NCBI GenBank assembly: GCA_900470775.1
Contig: UCBZ01000054.1
Coordinates: 1-64,000, forward strand
Reading direction: 5' to 3'
Length of the DNA: 64,000 bases
Source: Hyphomicrobiales bacterium
Lineage (GTDB): Bacteria > Pseudomonadota > Alphaproteobacteria > Rhizobiales > Beijerinckiaceae
The position numbers and the translations under genes were made by a program. Shown piece after piece: positions 17,904 through 27,867 of this stretch (the stretch's first letter is position 1; every line of letters begins with the position of its first letter). Below the pieces are notes generated by a model. That model saw nothing but the letters and a program-made list of their open reading frames with translations, had not been told where the DNA came from and did no database searches.

Positions 17904-18046
17904 GATGAGGCTTATGAGCCAGCCTGATAAATTCGCTCTCGCCGGCAGGCCGACTCCGGGACGTCGGACGTGATCACCGCATCGTTTGGATCGTCTCGTG
18001 TGACGTGATTTGCCAGGGGAGGCCGTTTCATCGATTTTGTGCATCA

Positions 18047-18940
18047 ATGAAACGTGACGAACTCAACGACCTGGCCGCCTTCGTCGCGGTTGCGGATGCC
18101 GGAAGCTTCACGCGGGCGGCAGCTCAGCTTCACATGTCGCAATCTGCTCTGAGCCATGCCATTCGGCAGCTGGAGGAGAGGCACGGTATCCGGCTTCTGG
18201 CGAGAACCACCCGCAGCGTCTCGCCAACCGAAGCGGGGCGGCGCTTGCTGCAGACGCTGCGGCCCGCGCTCGCGGACATCGCCACGGGAATTTCCAGACT
18301 CAGCGAGTTCAGGGACAAGCCGGCGGGAACACTTCGTATCACTGCCGCAAAGCATGCAGCGATTGCCGTCCTATGGCCGAAATTGCGCACCTTCATGGCC
18401 GAATACATCGACGTCAAAGTCGAACTGTCCGTCGATGAGGGGCTCATCGACATCGTCGCTGGAAATTTCGATGCCGGCGTCCGCCTCGGGGAGCAGGTGG
18501 ATCATGACATGATCGCCGTTCGGATTAGCCCCGATATGCGATTGGCCATCGTGGGCTCGCCGGCATATTTCGCCAGCCATCCTGTGCCGACCACCCCTCA
18601 CGAGTTGAGCAAGCACGACTGCATCAATTATCGCCAGAGGACGTCGGGGGGCCTGTATGCGTGGGAGTTCGAGAAGGACGGACGGGAACTGACTGTTCGC
18701 GTGGAAGGCTCTCTGGTCTTCAACGAATCCGATCTCGTGGTTCAGGCGGCCCTCGACGGCCGGGGCCTTGCGCCCGCCTTCGCCACGCAGGTTGCGGAGC
18801 ATGTCGCCGCCGGGCGCCTGATCAGCGTTCTCGACGACTGGTGCCAGCCCTATCCCGGATACTTCCTGTACTATCCGACCCGCAGGCAGACGCCGCCGGC
18901 CCTGGCTGCGCTCGTGGAGGCATTGCGTTACCGCATCTGA
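18047..18940 (+). CDS. LysR-family transcriptional regulator (CrgA-like)
   Basis: 297 residues from the ATG at 18047; an in-frame ATG at 18005 adds an unconserved extension. The winged helix (SFTRAAAQLHMSQSALSHAI) and effector domain (GSPAYFASHPV, GGLYAWEFEKDGREL, YFLYYPTRRQ) closely resemble the LysR protein at 7119-8021, so the two are paralogues. It is divergent from iorA-iorB and is the obvious candidate regulator for that oxidoreductase. Confidence 0.93.
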   Translation: MKRDELNDLAAFVAVADAGSFTRAAAQLHMSQSALSHAIRQLEERHGIRLLARTTRSVSPTEAGRRLLQTLRPALADIATGISRLSEFRDKPAGTLRITAAKHAAIAVLWPKLRTFMAEYIDVKVELSVDEGLIDIVAGNFDAGVRLGEQVDHDMIAVRISPDMRLAIVGSPAYFASHPVPTTPHELSKHDCINYRQRTSGGLYAWEFEKDGRELTVRVEGSLVFNESDLVVQAALDGRGLAPAFATQVAEHVAAGRLISVLDDWCQPYPGYFLYYPTRRQTPPALAALVEALRYRI

Positions 18941-19091
18941 GCGGGTCGTGATGCGCCGACTTCCGTCTGCGGGAGATGCGGGCAAGCGGGCGATGGTCGG
19001 CGCGTCCCATCGAGTCGCGCTCGTTCATGGCGGCAGCAATGCCGGCCCGCCCGGTCTGCGCGGCTCGCCGGAAGCAAAACCGGTCAATGCG

Positions 19092-19117
19092 CCTCATGCT
19101 CAGACCGACGCATGAGG
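19092..19117. promoter_or_regulatory. Inverted repeat upstream of the cysteine hydrolase gene
   Basis: CCTCATGC (19092-19099) and GCATGAGG (19110-19117) are perfect inverted copies with a 10-base spacer. They lie about 130 bases upstream of the hydrolase start, in the 300-base stretch 18941-19244 that holds no gene I can support. It could be a regulator site or a terminator stem for the LysR gene; no T-run follows. Confidence 0.35.
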
Positions 19118-19244
19118 TTGAACCTTCATCCTGCTTCGACGTTGGGCGCCATAGCAGGGGCGGCCGATCGAGGACGCGAGGGGTCATGACATTCGCTGAG
19201 CAGAGCGAGGGCGATCGGCAGGTCGCGGGTTCCGGCGCAGAGTG

Positions 19245-19850
19245 ATGGGGATCGGGCTTCGCGACGATCTCGGGCCGAACTGCCTGCATGTCTGCGTCGA
19301 CATGCAGAAGCTGTTCGGCGCCGGTTCGCCCTGGATGATTCCCTGGAGCGGGGCCATTCTGCCGGCGGTTGCTGAAATCGCGGGGCGGCATGCCGTGCGC
19401 ACCCTTTTCACCCGCTTCATCCCTGCCCGCAGAGCGGCCGACGCGCCTGGCGTGTGGGCCCGATACTATGAACGCTGGCAGCAACTCACCCTCGATCGGG
19501 ACGGGGCGAAGCTCATAGACCTCTTGCCGCCGCTGGCCGAACTCGTGCCGCCGGCACGCGTGCTCGACAAGCACGTCTATTCACCCTGGACGGAAGGCAA
19601 GCTGGATGCGGCGCTGCAGGGCGCGCCGATCGACACGCTGATCGTGACCGGCGGCGAAACCGACGTCTGCGTCCTGGCAACGGTGATGGGCGGCGTCGAC
19701 CGCGGCTACCGGATGATCCTCGTGTCGGACGCGCTCTGCAGTTCGACCGACGACCAGCACGATGCCTTGATGAACCTCTACCGGGAGCGCTTCAACGAGC
19801 AACTGGAAGTGACGACAGCAGCTGAAATCCTCTCAAGCTGGCGTGCCTAG
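19245..19850 (+). CDS. Isochorismatase-like cysteine hydrolase
   Basis: About 201 residues (GTG at 19242 is an in-frame alternative start). The isochorismatase-fold triad is complete: Asp in CVDMQKLF (about residue 19), Lys in VLDKHVYSPW (about 107) and Cys142 in GGETDVCV. Members cleave amide or ester-like C-N/C-O bonds, for example nicotinamidase, maleamate amidase and N-carbamoylsarcosine amidase. Its place after iorAB and a LysR gene suggests work on an amide from N-heterocycle breakdown. It contrasts with the domain ending at 6526, where the Cys is Ser. Confidence 0.85.
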   Translation: MGIGLRDDLGPNCLHVCVDMQKLFGAGSPWMIPWSGAILPAVAEIAGRHAVRTLFTRFIPARRAADAPGVWARYYERWQQLTLDRDGAKLIDLLPPLAELVPPARVLDKHVYSPWTEGKLDAALQGAPIDTLIVTGGETDVCVLATVMGGVDRGYRMILVSDALCSSTDDQHDALMNLYRERFNEQLEVTTAAEILSSWRA

Positions 19851-19910
19851 AGCGCGCCACATCCCCTCCAGGCCGGGACGCTATCGCGGCGTCTTCGCTA
19901 TCCTGGAGCA

Positions 19911-20243
19911 TCATCGTTTCGATGACGGCTTCGACCGCAGGATAGCGGCGACGTCGTCTGCAGCCTTCTCCGCATCGTCCGCAACCTCGTTTGCCGCCGT
20001 CCGGCTTTCAGCCGCGGTCTGCCCATTGAATTCGAGAGAGGCCCGGTAGACTTCGTCGCCCGCCTCGTCATCGACCTTCACCGAAGACTTGAAATGCTTT
20101 CCGTCGGGCAGTTTCTCACGGGCGACGTCCGCCAGCGACGATTGAGCATCCTGGGTGGCGGTCTTCTGATCGGGGAATTCGATGGGTCCGTCATGATGCA
20201 ACGGACCGTTTCCATCATCGCTCGTGATGAAGAACTTGGGCAT
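19911..20243 (-). CDS. Small hypothetical protein, DUF6894-like
   Basis: 110 residues. It starts MPKFFITSDDGNG and contains IEFPDQKTATQDAQSSL and GDEVYRASLEFNG, the pattern of short rhizobial proteins of the DUF6894 type (an opening beta-hairpin with a charged residue, then an Ala-rich helix, then a beta-strand). The C-terminal 40 residues are Ala/Asp/Lys-rich and probably helical. Function unknown; such genes are common as scattered single genes. Confidence 0.65.
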   Translation of the reverse strand: MPKFFITSDDGNGPLHHDGPIEFPDQKTATQDAQSSLADVAREKLPDGKHFKSSVKVDDEAGDEVYRASLEFNGQTAAESRTAANEVADDAEKAADDVAAILRSKPSSKR

Positions 20244-20540
20244 AGGCGGTCTCCAAAGGCACCACCATCAACGCACCGTCAAAACGGCAGTTCCGCTCGC
20301 CAGTTGAAAGCAGACGAGACCAAGGCGCCGAGGTGCGCGCCATCATGCTTGCCGGCTTGCCGATCGATGATGAGGCCCCGCGCCAAAGCCGCGAATGGGA
20401 GGGGTGGACCGTGAGGTCCGGGCTTCAAGCCCGAGGCTGGCCAGCCATCAACGCGAAGAGCCGGATGTCAGGCTGCGACCAGCCGAGGCAGCGGTCATGA
20501 ACCATGTCGTGTCGATGCCGAATGGCATCCGAACCGGAGG
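20244..20540. other. Stretch with no supported gene
   Basis: No frame here shows family-like sequence; open frames on both strands are short and have mixed third-position composition. It precedes a series of gene remnants, so it is probably decayed sequence. Confidence 0.4.
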
Positions 20541-20868
20541 TCACTGGCGGGTCGGCGGCTCGTGCCAGCACATGTCCCGCGCTTCGCCGCCGGCCTGACC
20601 GGACAGGACGTAGAGGTAATCCAGGCGAGCCCTGTGCGTATCGGCCCCCCTGATCGCCAAGCCACTGAAATTAGATTTCGATATTCAAACGAACGATCTG
20701 GGCGACCGCGCCGCTTGCTGTCAGCTGCTTTGCCTGAGCAACGGCCTGATTGCGCCAGTTATCGTAGTTCGACGGCAGATCGGCGCCGCCCTTCATCTGG
20801 CGCAGGTGCAGGAAATCCTCCGGCTCGTACCACGGTATGCCGGGTGACAGGGTTTCGAATTTCGGCAA
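20541..20868 (-). pseudogene. Frameshifted small gene of unknown function
   Basis: Read on the minus strand from about 20868, the frame gives IPWYEPEDFLHLRQM, LPSNYDNWRNQA and AQIVRLNIEI, then stops at 20671-20673. A second minus frame picks up at once with GADTHRARLDYLYVL and ends CWHEPPTRQ at 20541-20543. The two pieces look like one protein of about 105 residues broken by a frameshift near 20670. The pattern of proline-tryptophan start, YDNW core and ARLDY end resembles small rhizobial proteins of unknown function. Its 5' end runs into the SDR remnant, so the start is probably lost. Confidence 0.45.
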
Positions 20869-20998
20869 GCAGGTGCCGATGAAGCGGCCCGGCCAGCCTG
20901 CAGAGCTTGCGACCACCTATGTCATGCTGGCCGATCCGCTCTCCAGCTATGTCTCGGGAGCGACGATCGCCGTCACCGGCGGAAAGCCGATCCTGTAG
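20837..20998 (+). pseudogene. 3' remnant of an SDR-family dehydrogenase
   Basis: The frame ending at the TAG 20996-20998 reads GKQVPMKRPGQPAELA, then LADPLSSYVSGATIAVTGG and KPIL. That is the C-terminal signature of short-chain dehydrogenases of the glucose/ribitol dehydrogenase group (RPGQPxELA...YVxGxxxxxxGG). About 53 codons remain of a normal 245-290; the Rossmann glycine motif and the catalytic YxxxK are absent. It overlaps the opposite-strand broken gene by about 30 bases, which places a recombination junction near 20840. Confidence 0.8.
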
Positions 20999-21343
20999 GA
21001 GCGCTTGCGACTCAGGAGCAAGCGGGCGTGGCCGCGCGCCCAGGCCAGAGTTCGGGCTCCTCCGCAGTTGCCGATCAAAAGCCGGCAAATTATCTTGATC
21101 CATCGAGCCGCCCCGGTCGAAACCCGTGCGGCTGGCGACGTTAGGTCCGACCTCCTGAGAGCCGCTGGGCCGCCCGTCGGACAGTGCCAAATTGGCCTGG
21201 GCGATCCGGTGCCACAGCTCCCCATGGCGCCCGTCGGAGAGCCGACAGCGCGCCCGGAAAATGTCGTCGGGCGCCCTTTGCGTGGAACTGCCCGGCCGTC
21301 TGACCGTTCCTATCAGAGCTTCAGCATCCAGGGCGGAATCCAA
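20999..21343. other. Leader region before glgE, no supported gene
   Basis: The glgE frame is open back to 21005, but the sequence upstream of 21344 is Arg/Pro-rich and unlike any GlgE. A minus-strand frame contains [19 protein letters not shown], which looks protein-like, yet I could not assign it or find a start. This stretch should hold the glgE operon promoter; no clear -35/-10 pair could be called. Confidence 0.4.
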
Positions 21344-24300
21344 GTGGCCAAATACAAGGAGCAGCCGTCCGGCATCGCAGAGGCGGAGCGCACCGAAACC
21401 GCTGCGTCGCGATCTGGCCCGAATATTTACTACCTGCACCCGCGCCTGGTCGGTGCGGGCTATCCTTGGGAGGATCATGCTCGCCACGCGCTACGGCTCG
21501 GCTTCACGCATATCCTGCTCGCCTGGCCGTTCTCGGCCGGCAGCGACCTGTTCCTCACCCACGACCTCGCCGGGTTCGGCGAACAGGAAGCCGCGCCGCT
21601 TCTGGGTGGTTTGGCGGATGTCTGCCGCAGCGCCGGCCTGCAGCTCTGGATCGATCTCGCGGTCGGGCGGGCTGATGCCGGCGGCCCGCTCGCCGCGGGG
21701 TTGCCGCGTTGCTGGGTCGAGCCGAGACGCGAAGCACTCGACCCACGCAAAAGCCTCGCCACCAACGAGGTCGAGGCCGCTTTCGGCGACGGCGAAGCCC
21801 GCCGCCGCCTGATCCCGTTCTGGCAGGGTCAGCTCCTCGAATGGCAGCGACTCGGCATCTCCGGCGTCCGCTGTCACGAGGCGCAGGCGGTATCCCCGGA
21901 TATCTGGCAAGAGATCCTGGCACCTGCGCGGGAGGCCGACCCGCGGTTCCAGGCATGGGCTTGGATGCCGGCCGCACCGCGCCAGGAGCGGATCGCGGCG
22001 GGCCGCGTCTTCAATTTCGTGCCTTCGTCGATCTGCTGGTGGGGCGGGCGCGAGCCCTGGCTCATCGAGGAGTACAATGCGGTGGCGCCGTATGCGGCGC
22101 TCATCGGCTTCCCGGAGGATCCGTTCTCCGCGCGGCGGCCGGCCATCTCGCCCGTGAGCCCGGCCAGGAGCAGCCAGCGCGCCTTGATGGACGCTGCCCT
22201 GCTGGCGGATGGCTGGCTCATGCCGATGGGCTACGAATTCGGAATGGAGGTGCCCTTCCTTCACGCCGACGCCGAGGACTTTCTGGCGGCTTCGCGCGGG
22301 AGCACGGATCTTCAGGCGGCCGTGATGGCGGCAAACCGGGCGGCGGCTGCCATTCCCGCCGGCCCGGGCGGGTCGATGCGGGCGCTCGCACTCGGGCAGG
22401 ACCTCGACATCATCCTCCGAAGCAACGCTTCATCGCGGCAACTGGTCCTGTCGAACCGGGACCTCGTCAACAGCGCTTCTCCCGATGTCGATCTCGAGGC
22501 CGCCCGGTTCGAGGTGGAGCCGGCGGAGCAGGGGACGCTTGAATTGCCCCCAGCCGAGGGGAAGGTGATTCCTCTGAAGGGCCGTCAGGCGATCACGGGC
22601 GCTGTGCCGGCCGTACTAGGCGACAGGGGGACGCTGGAGGCGCAGCGCATCGCGATCGAGGCGGTCCGCCCCGCCGTCGATGACGGCCGCTTCCCGGTGA
22701 AGCGCAGCGTCGGCGATCTCGTGGAGGTGACCGCCGACATCTTCAGTGACGGCCACGACGTGCTGGCAGCCGAGCTTCTCTGGCGTGCCGAGGATGAGGC
22801 GGCATGGTCGCGCGTCCCGATGAGCCTCATTGCGAACGATCGCTGGCAGGCGCGCTTTCCGCTGTTGCGGGTGGGGCGGCATCGCTTTGCCGTCGAGGCG
22901 TGGTGGAGCGAGTTCGGCACCTTCCGGCGCGATCTGGTCAAGAAGCGCGATGCTGGGCTGGATATCGCGTTGGAGGTCCGGGAAGGTCGCCTCATCCTGG
23001 AAAAATTCGCGGGCAGCGCCGGCCCGCAGGATCGGGCGGTCATCGACGATCACCTCGCGCGCCTGGGCTCGTCGCAGTCCGAGGATGCCTCGGTGCTGTT
23101 GGCCGAGGCGCTCGATGCCGCGATGACGCGAGCCGATCCCAAGCCGCATGCGACCGGTGCCGACACGACATTCCCGGTCGAGGCCGACCGCGAGGCCGCC
23201 GCATTTTCGAGTTGGTACGAGCTGTTTCCGCGCTCGATCACCGACAGCCCGGCGCGCCACGGCACCTTCCGCGATGTTATTGGCCGTCTGCCGGCGATCA
23301 AGGAGATGGGCTTCGACGTCCTGTATTTCCCGCCGATCCACCCGATCGGCAAGACCAACCGCAAGGGCCGCAACAACACCCTGACGCCCGCGCCCACCGA
23401 TCCGGGCAGCCCCTATGCGATCGGCTCCAGCGATGGCGGGCACGACGCGATCCATCCCGAACTGGGCAGCCGCGAGGATTTCCGCGGCCTGGTCCGGGAG
23501 GCGGCGCGGCACGGCCTGGAGATCGCGCTCGACTTCGCCATCCAGTGTTCCCCCGACCATCCCTGGCTGACTCAGCATCCGGGCTGGTTCCAGTGGCGGC
23601 CGGACGGCTCGATGCGCTACGCCGAGAACCCGCCGAAGAAGTACCAGGACATCGTCAATGTCGATTTCTATGCCGGCGACGCGGTCCCGGAGCTTTGGAT
23701 CGCCTTGCGCGACGTCGTCCAGGGCTGGGTCGATGAGGGCGTGCGGACCTTCCGCGTCGACAACCCGCACACGAAGCCCTTCCCGTTCTGGGAGTGGCTG
23801 ATCGCGGATATCCGCTCGCGCGATCCCGGCGTGCTCTTCCTGGCCGAGGCCTTTACCCGGCCCAAGGTGATGTACCGGCTGGGCAAGGTCGGCTTCTCGC
23901 AGTCCTATACCTACTTCACCTGGCGCAACACCAAGGCGGAACAGACGGAATATCTGACGGAGCTGAACGAGGCGCCCGCGCGCGACATCTTCCGTCCGCA
24001 CTTCTTCGTCAACACGCCCGACATCAACCCGGTCTTCCTGCAGCGGTCCGGGCGGCCGGGCTTCCTGATCCGCGCCGCGCTGGCGGCGACGCTGTCCGGC
24101 CTGTGGGGCGTCTATTCCGGCTTCGAGCTCTGCGAGGCCGCGGCCATTCCCGGCAAGGAAGAGTATCTCGACAGCGAGAAATACGAGATCAGGCCGCGCG
24201 ACTGGCAGGCGCCCGGCAACATCATCGCCGAGATCACCCGGCTGAACCTGATCCGGCGCAGCCATCCAGCGCTGCAGAGCCATCTCGGCCTGACTTTCTA

Positions 24301-24586
24301 CAACGCCTTCAATGACAATGTTCTGTACTTCGGCAAGCGGGCGCAGGGGGGCGGCGAGATCATCCTCGTCGCCGTCAATCTCGATCCCTTCGGCGCTCAA
24401 AGCGCGGCGGTCGAGGTGCCGCTCTGGGAATTCGGATTGCCCGACGATGCCGCGGTCGAGGTCGAGGACCTGATGCGGGGCCATCGCTTCCGCTGGCACG
24501 GCAAGATGCAGACGATCCATCTCGACCCGCACGAGCTCCCCTTCTCGATCTGGCGCATCGGCGCCCCGGACGGTTCCTCCACATGA
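21344..24586 (+). CDS. glgE: Alpha-1,4-glucan:maltose-1-phosphate maltosyltransferase with N-terminal inactive GH13 domain
   Basis: 1080 residues from the GTG at 21344, which has GGCGGA upstream; ordinary GlgE has about 670. Residues 430-1080 are canonical GlgE: N-domain, [17 protein letters not shown], the nucleophile Asp806 in [11 protein letters not shown], acid/base Glu835 in [10 protein letters not shown] and NTPDINP. GlgE adds maltosyl units from maltose-1-phosphate to alpha-1,4-glucan. Residues 25-400 look like a second GH13 barrel that has lost catalysis: the nucleophile region reads GVRCHEAQ and the acid/base region QAWAWMP. It may bind glucan or serve dimerisation. The stop overlaps the treS start by ATGA. 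Confidence 0.93.
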   Translation: MAKYKEQPSGIAEAERTETAASRSGPNIYYLHPRLVGAGYPWEDHARHALRLGFTHILLAWPFSAGSDLFLTHDLAGFGEQEAAPLLGGLADVCRSAGLQLWIDLAVGRADAGGPLAAGLPRCWVEPRREALDPRKSLATNEVEAAFGDGEARRRLIPFWQGQLLEWQRLGISGVRCHEAQAVSPDIWQEILAPAREADPRFQAWAWMPAAPRQERIAAGRVFNFVPSSICWWGGREPWLIEEYNAVAPYAALIGFPEDPFSARRPAISPVSPARSSQRALMDAALLADGWLMPMGYEFGMEVPFLHADAEDFLAASRGSTDLQAAVMAANRAAAAIPAGPGGSMRALALGQDLDIILRSNASSRQLVLSNRDLVNSASPDVDLEAARFEVEPAEQGTLELPPAEGKVIPLKGRQAITGAVPAVLGDRGTLEAQRIAIEAVRPAVDDGRFPVKRSVGDLVEVTADIFSDGHDVLAAELLWRAEDEAAWSRVPMSLIANDRWQARFPLLRVGRHRFAVEAWWSEFGTFRRDLVKKRDAGLDIALEVREGRLILEKFAGSAGPQDRAVIDDHLARLGSSQSEDASVLLAEALDAAMTRADPKPHATGADTTFPVEADREAAAFSSWYELFPRSITDSPARHGTFRDVIGRLPAIKEMGFDVLYFPPIHPIGKTNRKGRNNTLTPAPTDPGSPYAIGSSDGGHDAIHPELGSREDFRGLVREAARHGLEIALDFAIQCSPDHPWLTQHPGWFQWRPDGSMRYAENPPKKYQDIVNVDFYAGDAVPELWIALRDVVQGWVDEGVRTFRVDNPHTKPFPFWEWLIADIRSRDPGVLFLAEAFTRPKVMYRLGKVGFSQSYTYFTWRNTKAEQTEYLTELNEAPARDIFRPHFFVNTPDINPVFLQRSGRPGFLIRAALAATLSGLWGVYSGFELCEAAAIPGKEEYLDSEKYEIRPRDWQAPGNIIAEITRLNLIRRSHPALQSHLGLTFYNAFNDNVLYFGKRAQGGGEIILVAVNLDPFGAQSAAVEVPLWEFGLPDDAAVEVEDLMRGHRFRWHGKMQTIHLDPHELPFSIWRIGAPDGSST

Positions 24587-27500
24587 CAACGACCGAAGGC
24601 ATCGTCGCATCCGAAGCACAGGCGGGGGACCCGCTCTGGTACAAGGACGCCATCATCTATCAGCTGCACGTGAAGTCGTTCTTCGACGCCAATGGCGACG
24701 GCATCGGCGACTTTCCAGGCCTGATCGCCAAGCTCGACTACATCGTCGGCCTTGGCGTCAACGTGATCTGGCTGCTGCCGTTCTATCCGTCGCCGCGGCT
24801 CGACGACGGCTACGACATCTCGGAATACAAGGGCGTCCACCCGGACTACGGCACGGCCGCCGACGTCAAGCGCTTCATCCGGGCCGCCCATGAGCGCGGT
24901 CTGCGCGTGATCACCGAACTCGTCATCAATCACACCTCGGACCAGCACCCCTGGTTCCAGCGCGCGCGGCTGGCGAAGCCCGGCTCGCCGCATCGCAACT
25001 TCTATGTCTGGTCCGACAACAACCAGCTCTATTCCGGCACGCGCATCATCTTCCTCGACACCGAACGCTCGAACTGGACCTGGGACGAGACCGCCGGCGC
25101 GTATTTCTGGCACCGGTTCTACTCGCACCAGCCAGACCTCAACTTCGACAATCCCGCCGTGCTGAAAGCCGTGCTCGGCGTCATGCGCTTCTGGCTCGAT
25201 CTCGGCGTCGACGGGCTCCGGCTCGACGCGGTGCCCTACCTGATCGAGCGGGACGGAACCTCGAATGAAAACCTGCCCGAGACCCACGACGTCCTGAAGA
25301 AGATACGGGCGGAACTCGACGCCTCGTTTCCCGACCGGATGCTGCTGGCCGAGGCCAATATGTGGCCGGAGGACACGCAGGCCTATTTCGGCGACGGCGA
25401 CGAGTGTCACATGGCCTTCCACTTCCCGTTGATGCCGCGGATGTACATGGCGATCGCGCAGGAAGACCGGTTCCCGATCACCGACATCATGCGGCAGACC
25501 CCGGACATCCCCGAGGCGTGCCAGTGGGCGATCTTCCTGCGCAATCATGACGAGCTGACGCTCGAGATGGTGACCGACAAGGAGCGGGACTACCTCTGGA
25601 ATTTCTACGCCACCGACAAGCGCGCGCGCATCAATCTCGGCATCAGGCGCCGGCTGGCGCCGCTGCTGGAACGCGATCGCCGGCGCATCGAGCTGATGAA
25701 CAGCCTGCTGCTCTCGATGCCCGGCACGCCGGTAATCTACTACGGCGACGAACTCGGCATGGGCGACAACATCTATCTGGGCGATCGCGACGGCGTGCGC
25801 ACGCCGATGCAGTGGTCGCCCGATCGCAATGGCGGCTTCTCCAAGGCCGATCCCGCAGGGCTCGTCCTGCCGCCGATCATGGATGCGCTCTACGGCTACG
25901 ATGCCGTCAATGTCGAGGCGCAGACGCGCGATTCGCATTCGCTGCTCAACTGGACGCGGCGAATCCTGGCCGCCCGAAAAGAGCACAAGGCCTTCGGCCG
26001 CGGCACCCTGCGATTCCTCTATCCGAAGAACCGCAAGGCCTTCGCCTATCTGCGCGAATATGACGGCGAAACCATCCTCTGCGTGGCGAACCTGTCGCGC
26101 TCGGCCCAGGCTTTCGAACTCGATCTGTCGGAATTCGCCGGCCGCCACCCGATTGAGATGCTCGGCAACTCGGTCTTTCCAGCGATCGGCCAGCTGACCT
26201 ATCTGCTGACGCTGCCGCCCTACGGGTTCTACTGGTTCGTGCTGGCTCAGGACACGCAGGCGCCTTCCTGGCACGCGCAGACGCCCGAGCCCATGCCCGA
26301 TTTCACCACCTTCGTGCTGCGCGGCGGCCCAGACGAGATGATCACGCCGCAGTATCGCCGCGAGTTCGAAACCAGCATCCTGCCGCCCTATCTCGCCAAG
26401 CGTCGCTGGTTCGCCGCCAAGGACCGCAAGCTCGATGGTGCCCGCGTTGCCTTCACGGTGCGCGTCGGCGCTGGGCGCGAAGCGGCCCTTGTCGCGGTGG
26501 AGGCCTCTCACGCCGACGGGACGGAGCGCTACCTGCTGCCGCTCGGCATCGGCTGGGACGACGAGACCACCGCGGCGCTGCCGCAGCAGCTGGCGCTCGC
26601 CCGCGTCCGGCGGGGCCGGCGCACCGGATTCCTGACGGACGCCTTCGCGCTCGGAGGCTTCGTCCACGAGCTGCTTGCGCTGCTGAAGGCTGGTGGAACC
26701 GTCAAGAGTACGTCGGGCGAAGTCTCCTTCCGCCCGACACCGGCCTTCGAGGACGTCCATGTGCTTCCCGAGGATCCTGTGCGCTGGCTTTCGGCCGAAC
26801 AGTCGAACTCCTCGGTGATCGTCGATCACAAGGTCATGCTGAAGCTGTTCAGGCGGCTGGCGCCGGGCCGTCATCCGGAAGCGGAGATGTCCCGGGCTCT
26901 GACGGAGCGGGGCTTCCGCAACGCGCCGGCACTGCTCGGCGAGATCGTCCATGTCCCCGCGCAAGGGGAGGAGGAGGTCATGGCGGTCGTCCAGGCCTTC
27001 ATCCCCGGCGAAGGCGATGCCTGGGAGTGGACCGCCTCCTATATCGGCCGGGTTCTCGACGAGATGTCCCGCGAGGATGCCGATCTGCATGACCTGCTCG
27101 CGATCTATGAGAGCTTCTCGCGGATGCTCGGGCAGCGTCTGGGCGAGATGCATGTCGTGCTGGCGCAGCCGAGCGAGGACGAGGCGTTCCAGCCGGTTCC
27201 AGCCGGTAGCTCTCAGGTGGGGCGCTGGCTGAACCGCATCCGCGGCCGGGTCGAGGCGGCCTGCGAGAACCTGAGCAGCCATCGGGACGCTCTCGCCGAA
27301 GCGGAGCGGGCGCTGGCCGACAGCGTGCTGCAGCGCAGGGAGCCATTGCTGCAGCTCATCGAGAAACTATGCCGCGAAGGCGAGGGCACCACGCTGCACC
27401 GGATTCACGGCGACTTCCATCTCGGGCAGGTCCTGGTGGCGAGCGGCGACGTGATGATCATCGATTTCGAGGGCGAGCCCGCCCAGCCGCTATCCGAGCG

Positions 27501-27867
27501 CCGCGCCAAGGACAGCGGCTGGCGCGACGTCGCTGGCATCCTGCGGTCGATCGACTATGCCCTGGCGGCAGGGCGACGCACGGGCGCGGCGATCGGCCAG
27601 GAGGCGCGCTACGACCAGATGGCGGAGGCCTTCCGGGAGATGATGCCGAAGGCTTTGCTCGACGCCTATCGCGAGGCGACGGGCTCCGCACCGGGCCAGG
27701 CGAGCGGGAGCGACGAAGCCAGCCTTCTCGCACTCTTCATGCTCGAAAAGGCGGCCTACGAGGTCAATTACGAGGTGAGCAACCGGCCCGATTGGCTCGT
27801 CGTGCCCTTGCGTGGCCTGACGGAGCTTCTCGACCAGTTGCTGCCCGGAGAGGCGCGGAATGATTGA
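24583..27867 (+). CDS. treS: Trehalose synthase fused to maltokinase (TreS-Mak)
   Basis: 1094 residues in two parts. Residues 15-560 are trehalose synthase (GH13), which interconverts trehalose and maltose, with nucleophile Asp215 in GLRLDAVPY, Glu257 in [11 protein letters not shown] and Asp324 in FLRNHDE. Residues about 600-1094 are maltokinase (Pep2/Mak), with the kinase catalytic loop HGDFHLGQ (about 943) and the metal site IIDFEGEP (about 962), which phosphorylates maltose using ATP. The fusion channels maltose into maltose-1-phosphate for GlgE. It overlaps glgE by four bases and glgB by eight, so the three are one translational unit. Confidence 0.96.
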   Translation: MTTTEGIVASEAQAGDPLWYKDAIIYQLHVKSFFDANGDGIGDFPGLIAKLDYIVGLGVNVIWLLPFYPSPRLDDGYDISEYKGVHPDYGTAADVKRFIRAAHERGLRVITELVINHTSDQHPWFQRARLAKPGSPHRNFYVWSDNNQLYSGTRIIFLDTERSNWTWDETAGAYFWHRFYSHQPDLNFDNPAVLKAVLGVMRFWLDLGVDGLRLDAVPYLIERDGTSNENLPETHDVLKKIRAELDASFPDRMLLAEANMWPEDTQAYFGDGDECHMAFHFPLMPRMYMAIAQEDRFPITDIMRQTPDIPEACQWAIFLRNHDELTLEMVTDKERDYLWNFYATDKRARINLGIRRRLAPLLERDRRRIELMNSLLLSMPGTPVIYYGDELGMGDNIYLGDRDGVRTPMQWSPDRNGGFSKADPAGLVLPPIMDALYGYDAVNVEAQTRDSHSLLNWTRRILAARKEHKAFGRGTLRFLYPKNRKAFAYLREYDGETILCVANLSRSAQAFELDLSEFAGRHPIEMLGNSVFPAIGQLTYLLTLPPYGFYWFVLAQDTQAPSWHAQTPEPMPDFTTFVLRGGPDEMITPQYRREFETSILPPYLAKRRWFAAKDRKLDGARVAFTVRVGAGREAALVAVEASHADGTERYLLPLGIGWDDETTAALPQQLALARVRRGRRTGFLTDAFALGGFVHELLALLKAGGTVKSTSGEVSFRPTPAFEDVHVLPEDPVRWLSAEQSNSSVIVDHKVMLKLFRRLAPGRHPEAEMSRALTERGFRNAPALLGEIVHVPAQGEEEVMAVVQAFIPGEGDAWEWTASYIGRVLDEMSREDADLHDLLAIYESFSRMLGQRLGEMHVVLAQPSEDEAFQPVPAGSSQVGRWLNRIRGRVEAACENLSSHRDALAEAERALADSVLQRREPLLQLIEKLCREGEGTTLHRIHGDFHLGQVLVASGDVMIIDFEGEPAQPLSERRAKDSGWRDVAGILRSIDYALAAGRRTGAAIGQEARYDQMAEAFREMMPKALLDAYREATGSAPGQASGSDEASLLALFMLEKAAYEVNYEVSNRPDWLVVPLRGLTELLDQLLPGEARND

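Noticed and set aside
21005-21343. Longer N-terminus for GlgE
   Set aside because: The extra 113 residues are Arg/Pro-rich and unlike coding sequence of this family; the GTG at 21344 has a ribosome site and fits the conserved start.
24397-27282. 961-codon open frame antisense to treS
   Set aside because: High-GC antisense shadow of a confident gene; sequence is Arg/His/Gln-rich and matches no family.
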